Part shown: one piece after another, positions 6,601 to 8,586 of the stretch
Numbering within the stretch: the stretch's first letter is position 1
Layout of the letters: each line of letters opens with the position of its first letter
NCBI GenBank assembly: GCA_947174985.1
Contig: CAMWLB010000119.1
Span: 1-8,586, forward strand
Direction: 5' to 3'
Length of the DNA stretch: 8,586 nucleotides
Source of the DNA: an uncultured Lachnospiraceae bacterium
Lineage (GTDB): Bacteria; Bacillota; Clostridia; Lachnospirales; Lachnospiraceae
Program-made: the position numbers and the translations under genes
The notes under the pieces: generated by a model
What the model was told of the DNA's origin: nothing
Seen by the model: only the letters and a program-made list of their open reading frames with translations
The model's database searches: none

Positions 6601-7674
6601 TTAATCACCAAAGCAAATACCAAGACGCTTTGCTTCCTTTACAATCGCAGCGTCAGGGTCCACGCTCTTTAACTTGCCTGCCACATCCTCGAGAGGCACC
6701 CTTACAATTTCACGGTTGACATAGCCCACCATAAAGCCGTACTTTTCTTCCATAATCAGACTGCCCGCTTCCGAACCAAGGCGGCTGGCAAATACACGGT
6801 CGTAAGGACAGGGACTTCCGCCTCTCTGCACATGTCCAGGCACAGTTACACGTACCTCTCTGCCGCATTTTTCCTGAATCTGTGCCGCCACCTCATAGGA
6901 TACGGAAGGATACTTCCGCGTGCGCAGCTTCTCCTTGTACTCCTTCTTGGAAAGCTTTGCGTCCTCTTTGGATATAGCGCCCTCTGCAACCGCAATGATG
7001 GTAAAGCGGCTTCCGTTTTTATGACGCGTTTCAATGGCGTTCACAACCTTATTGATATCATAGGGAATCTCGGGAAGCAGGATGATGTCTGCGCCGCCGG
7101 CCATGCCCGCATTCAGCGTCAGCCAACCCACCTTATGCCCCATAACCTCTACAATAAACACCCTGCCGTGAGATGCCGCGGTGGTGTGAATACAGTCAAT
7201 GGCATTGGTCGCAATGTCCACAGCGCTCTGGAAGCCAAATGTCATATCCGTACCCCAGAGGTCGTTGTCAATGGTCTTTGGCAGCGTAATGACATTGAGT
7301 CCTTCGGTGCGCAGCAGGTTTGCCGTCTTATGCGTGCCGTTGCCGCCTAAAATAACCAGACAATCCAGTTTCAGCTTCTTATAATTTTTCTTCATAGCCT
7401 CCACTTTGTCGATCCCGTTTTCGTCCGGTTCCCGAATCAGCTTAAAGGGTGTGCGGGAGGTGCCGAGTATCGTGCCGCCCACTGTCAGAATACCGGAAAA
7501 ATCCTTGCCGGTAAGCATCCTGTAATCGCCGTAGATAAGTCCTCTGTACCCGTCTATAAAGCCGTAGATTTCCATCTTTTCGCCACTGTTTAACAGTGTT
7601 TTCACTACACCTCGCATGGCAGCGTTGAGTGCCTGACAGTCGCCGCCGCTTGTCAACATACCGATTCTCTTCAT
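6601..7674 (-). CDS. pfkA: 6-phosphofructokinase, group III type, probably ATP-dependent
   Basis: Complete 357-residue phosphofructokinase, which phosphorylates fructose 6-phosphate to fructose 1,6-bisphosphate in glycolysis; cytosolic. It is longer than the roughly 320-residue E. coli PfkA type and carries the TSGGDCQALNAAMRG signature (8-22) of the group III subfamily, which includes both ATP- and pyrophosphate-using enzymes. Landmarks: GGNGT (110-114) at the phosphoryl-donor site, PKTIDND (132-138) with catalytic Asp136, VEVMGH (175-180), EGAI (231-234) and PGHVQRGGSP (279-288). The residue equivalent to E. coli Gly104 is glycine (G113), which favours ATP over pyrophosphate; the residue equivalent to Gly124 is lysine (K133), common in group III. 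The usual Asp103 is Asn112. A near-perfect AAGGAGGA site (7688-7681) lies 6 nt before the ATG. It is first in the operon with dnaX, ybaB and recR. Confidence 0.93.
   Translation of the reverse strand: MKRIGMLTSGGDCQALNAAMRGVVKTLLNSGEKMEIYGFIDGYRGLIYGDYRMLTGKDFSGILTVGGTILGTSRTPFKLIREPDENGIDKVEAMKKNYKKLKLDCLVILGGNGTHKTANLLRTEGLNVITLPKTIDNDLWGTDMTFGFQSAVDIATNAIDCIHTTAASHGRVFIVEVMGHKVGWLTLNAGMAGGADIILLPEIPYDINKVVNAIETRHKNGSRFTIIAVAEGAISKEDAKLSKKEYKEKLRTRKYPSVSYEVAAQIQEKCGREVRVTVPGHVQRGGSPCPYDRVFASRLGSEAGSLIMEEKYGFMVGYVNREIVRVPLEDVAGKLKSVDPDAAIVKEAKRLGICFGD
6604..6609 (-). promoter_or_regulatory. dnaX ribosome-binding site embedded in the pfkA end
   Basis: GGTGAT on the minus strand matches the end of the anti-Shine-Dalgarno complement (AGGTGAT) and stands 6 nt before the dnaX ATG. 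The same six bases are the last two sense codons (Gly-Asp) of pfkA. There is no other ribosome site in the 3-nt gap, so dnaX translation probably depends on ribosomes finishing pfkA. Confidence 0.6.
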
Positions 7675-7726
7675 CGCATTTCCTCCTTGCTATGGTTATC
7701 GTTTATTTTGGGTTGCACTTAACTTT

Positions 7727-7755
7727 ATTATAGCCTATCACGAAATAAATTTTCA
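7727..7755 (-). promoter_or_regulatory. Putative promoter of the pfkA-dnaX-ybaB-recR operon
   Basis: A perfect -10 TATAAT lies at 7732-7727 on the minus strand. At 17-nt spacing the -35 would be TGAAAA (7755-7750), a weak match (3 of 6). A better hexamer, TTGACT (7760-7755), is 22 nt away, too far for a normal sigma-A promoter. Transcription would begin near 7720, giving a leader of about 45 nt before the pfkA ATG. No riboswitch or attenuator structure is evident in that leader. Confidence 0.45.
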
Positions 7756-7763
7756 GTCAATGC

Positions 7764-7791
7764 TTGCAAATTAAGATGGGTATGATATAAT
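7764..7791 (+). promoter_or_regulatory. Promoter of the tRNA-Ser gene, with extended -10
   Basis: TTGCAA (7764-7769, 4 of 6 to the -35 consensus) is followed after 16 nt by a perfect TATAAT (7786-7791). The extended -10 TG is at 7783-7784 (TGATATAAT), which compensates for the imperfect -35. A start near 7798 would place about 13 nt of leader before the mature tRNA 5' end at 7811. It stands back to back with the leftward pfkA promoter. Confidence 0.65.
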
Positions 7792-7810
7792 GACGAAAGC
7801 AAACAAATTT

Positions 7811-7896
7811 GGAGACGTATCGAAGCGGTCATAACGGGGCGCACTCGAAATGCGTTTGCCCTCCGGGGCACGAGGGTTCGAATCCCTCCGTCTCCG
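7811..7896 (+). tRNA. tRNA-Ser(CGA), reads UCG
   Basis: An 86-nt class II tRNA with every arm foldable by eye. Acceptor: GGAGACG (7811-7817) with CGTCTCC (7889-7895), discriminator G7896. Short D stem: TCG/CGG (7820-7822, 7835-7837). Anticodon stem: GCGCA/TGCGT (7839-7843, 7851-7855), with loop CTCGAAA, so the anticodon is CGA (7846-7848). The long variable arm pairs TGCCC with GGGCA (roughly 7856-7869), as expected for serine. T arm: GAGGG/CCCTC around TTCGAAT. The 3' CCA is not encoded (CTCA follows), so CCA must be added enzymatically. It is single, not part of a tRNA cluster. Confidence 0.96.
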
Positions 7897-7900
7897 CTCA

Positions 7901-7930
7901 AGCATCGGGATTATTTCGCCGGTGCTTTTT
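7901..7930 (+). terminator. Rho-independent terminator after tRNA-Ser
   Basis: An 8-bp stem, AGCATCGG (7901-7908) with CCGGTGCT (7919-7926) including one T-G wobble, has a 10-nt loop and runs into TTTTT (7926-7930) and further T-rich sequence to about 7940. It starts 5 nt after the tRNA. On the minus strand the hairpin has no U-tract, so it probably does not end the converging histidine kinase transcript by this mechanism. Confidence 0.8.
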
Positions 7931-7936
7931 ATATTT

Positions 7937-8586
7937 TTATTCCTGTACCGGTAGTATAAGTTTAACAGAGAAACCACCATATGCGCTGTGCTCTATATTG
8001 GCTGTACCGCCGTGTGCCGCCGCAATCTGCCTGACGATGAGCAATCCCAATCCATGACGCTGCCCTGATGTATTTTCATCGCAGACCATATAATGCGGAG
8101 AATTATTAAGCCGTTCTATTTGTTCATCTGCAGCCCCCACACCGTCATCAGCAACAGTAACCGTACATTTGCCATCTTCAGTCATAATATTGACATAGAT
8201 GTTACAGCCTTGTTCATTATGCTCTATACTGTTTTGAATCAGATTGCTGACAGCTCGTTTTATCAGTTCCTTATCCATGTTTACAGGACAGACGGTTAAG
8301 GCTTCATCCGTTTTCCATTCAATAGGATGTTTTTCATCAATATCCACATTCATAAAATCAACAACAACCTGTCGGACAACAGCAACCATATTTTCTTTCT
8401 TCAAATTGACCGGCTGCATATTGTATTCTAATTTAGAAGCCAGATTGAGGTCATTGACCAGATTCCTCATTCGGTTGCTTTGTTTTATGATAACCATAGC
8501 TTTTTGGCGGTCATCTTCCGGCAGACGCTTATCGCTTTCCAACTGACCGGCGTAACCCATTACCATTGACAGCGGTGTGCGTATGT
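7937..8586 (-). CDS. Sensor histidine kinase, C-terminal part (5' end outside window)
   Basis: A partial gene, open to the right edge of the window. The frame continues past the internal ATG at 8566 to the window end and reads IRTPLSMVMGY, which is the HisKA dimerisation helix just after the phospho-acceptor His (normally H-D/E-I/L-R/K-T-P-L), so the His codon lies just outside. What remains is the rest of the HisKA helical hairpin and a HATPase_c domain: N box SNLIQNSIEHN, G1 box ADDGVGA, G2 box GQRHGLGLLIVRQIAAAHGG and the final strand GGFSVKLILP. Such kinases autophosphorylate on His and pass the phosphate to a response regulator. Sensor region, transmembrane segments, partner regulator and signal cannot be seen here. 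The gene converges on tRNA-Ser with 40 nt between the two ends. Confidence 0.9.
   Translation of the reverse strand, partial: IRTPLSMVMGYAGQLESDKRLPEDDRQKAMVIIKQSNRMRNLVNDLNLASKLEYNMQPVNLKKENMVAVVRQVVVDFMNVDIDEKHPIEWKTDEALTVCPVNMDKELIKRAVSNLIQNSIEHNEQGCNIYVNIMTEDGKCTVTVADDGVGAADEQIERLNNSPHYMVCDENTSGQRHGLGLLIVRQIAAAHGGTANIEHSAYGGFSVKLILPVQE

Noticed and set aside
5773..6672. A 299-codon open frame on the plus strand opposite dnaX
   Set aside because: It is antisense to the highly conserved dnaX ATPase domain and the pfkA end, and shows no recognisable motifs or start signal.
7675..7726. Riboswitch or attenuator in the pfkA leader
   Set aside because: The leader is only about 45 nt, AT-rich, and I see no stable hairpin or known aptamer core.
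7811..7896. tRNA-Ser as an attachment site for an integrated element
   Set aside because: No integrase gene and no second copy of the tRNA 3' end was seen in the window; the neighbouring kinase alone does not make an island.

Overview
This is a stretch of low-to-mid GC Firmicute chromosome, most likely a Clostridia member of the Lachnospiraceae type. The grounds are strong AGGAGG Shine-Dalgarno sites, sigma-A-type TTGACA/TATAAT promoters, the dnaX-ybaB-recR block, a group III 6-phosphofructokinase with the TSGGDCQALN signature, and a LysM/DUF5711/CvpA gene set that I associate with this group. This taxonomic call is inference from gene content; no 16S or other marker is in view.

Layout, left to right. 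Positions 1-227 hold no gene, but carry a consensus promoter that fires leftward out of the window and a weaker rightward promoter for a PaaI-type hotdog thioesterase (228-734, +). That gene converges on, and overlaps by 6 nt, a leftward envelope operon read as LysM protein (about 3899 to 2580), DUF5711 protein (2537-1278) and CvpA-family membrane protein (1238-729). Upstream of it a strong Rho-independent terminator (4037-3994) closes a second leftward operon: pfkA (7674-6601), dnaX (6597-5014), ybaB (4996-4649) and recR (4649-4053). Divergent from pfkA is a tRNA-Ser(CGA) gene (7811-7896, +) with its own extended -10 promoter and terminator. At the right edge is the C-terminal part of a sensor histidine kinase (7937-8586, -), cut by the window just downstream of its phospho-acceptor histidine.

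How they work together. dnaX supplies the clamp-loader ATPase of the replicative polymerase. YbaB and RecR are its usual companions in nucleoid organisation and RecFOR-type gap repair, and recR is coupled to ybaB by a TGATG overlap. The glycolytic pfkA is joined so tightly to dnaX (3 nt gap) that the dnaX ribosome site is made of the last two pfkA sense codons. The LysM-DUF5711-CvpA operon encodes three membrane proteins: one with a cytosolic domain plus an outside LysM, one with an outside propeller-like domain, and one polytopic. This is the least understood part of the window. I saw no phage, transposon, CRISPR or toxin-antitoxin system; the window is mostly housekeeping.
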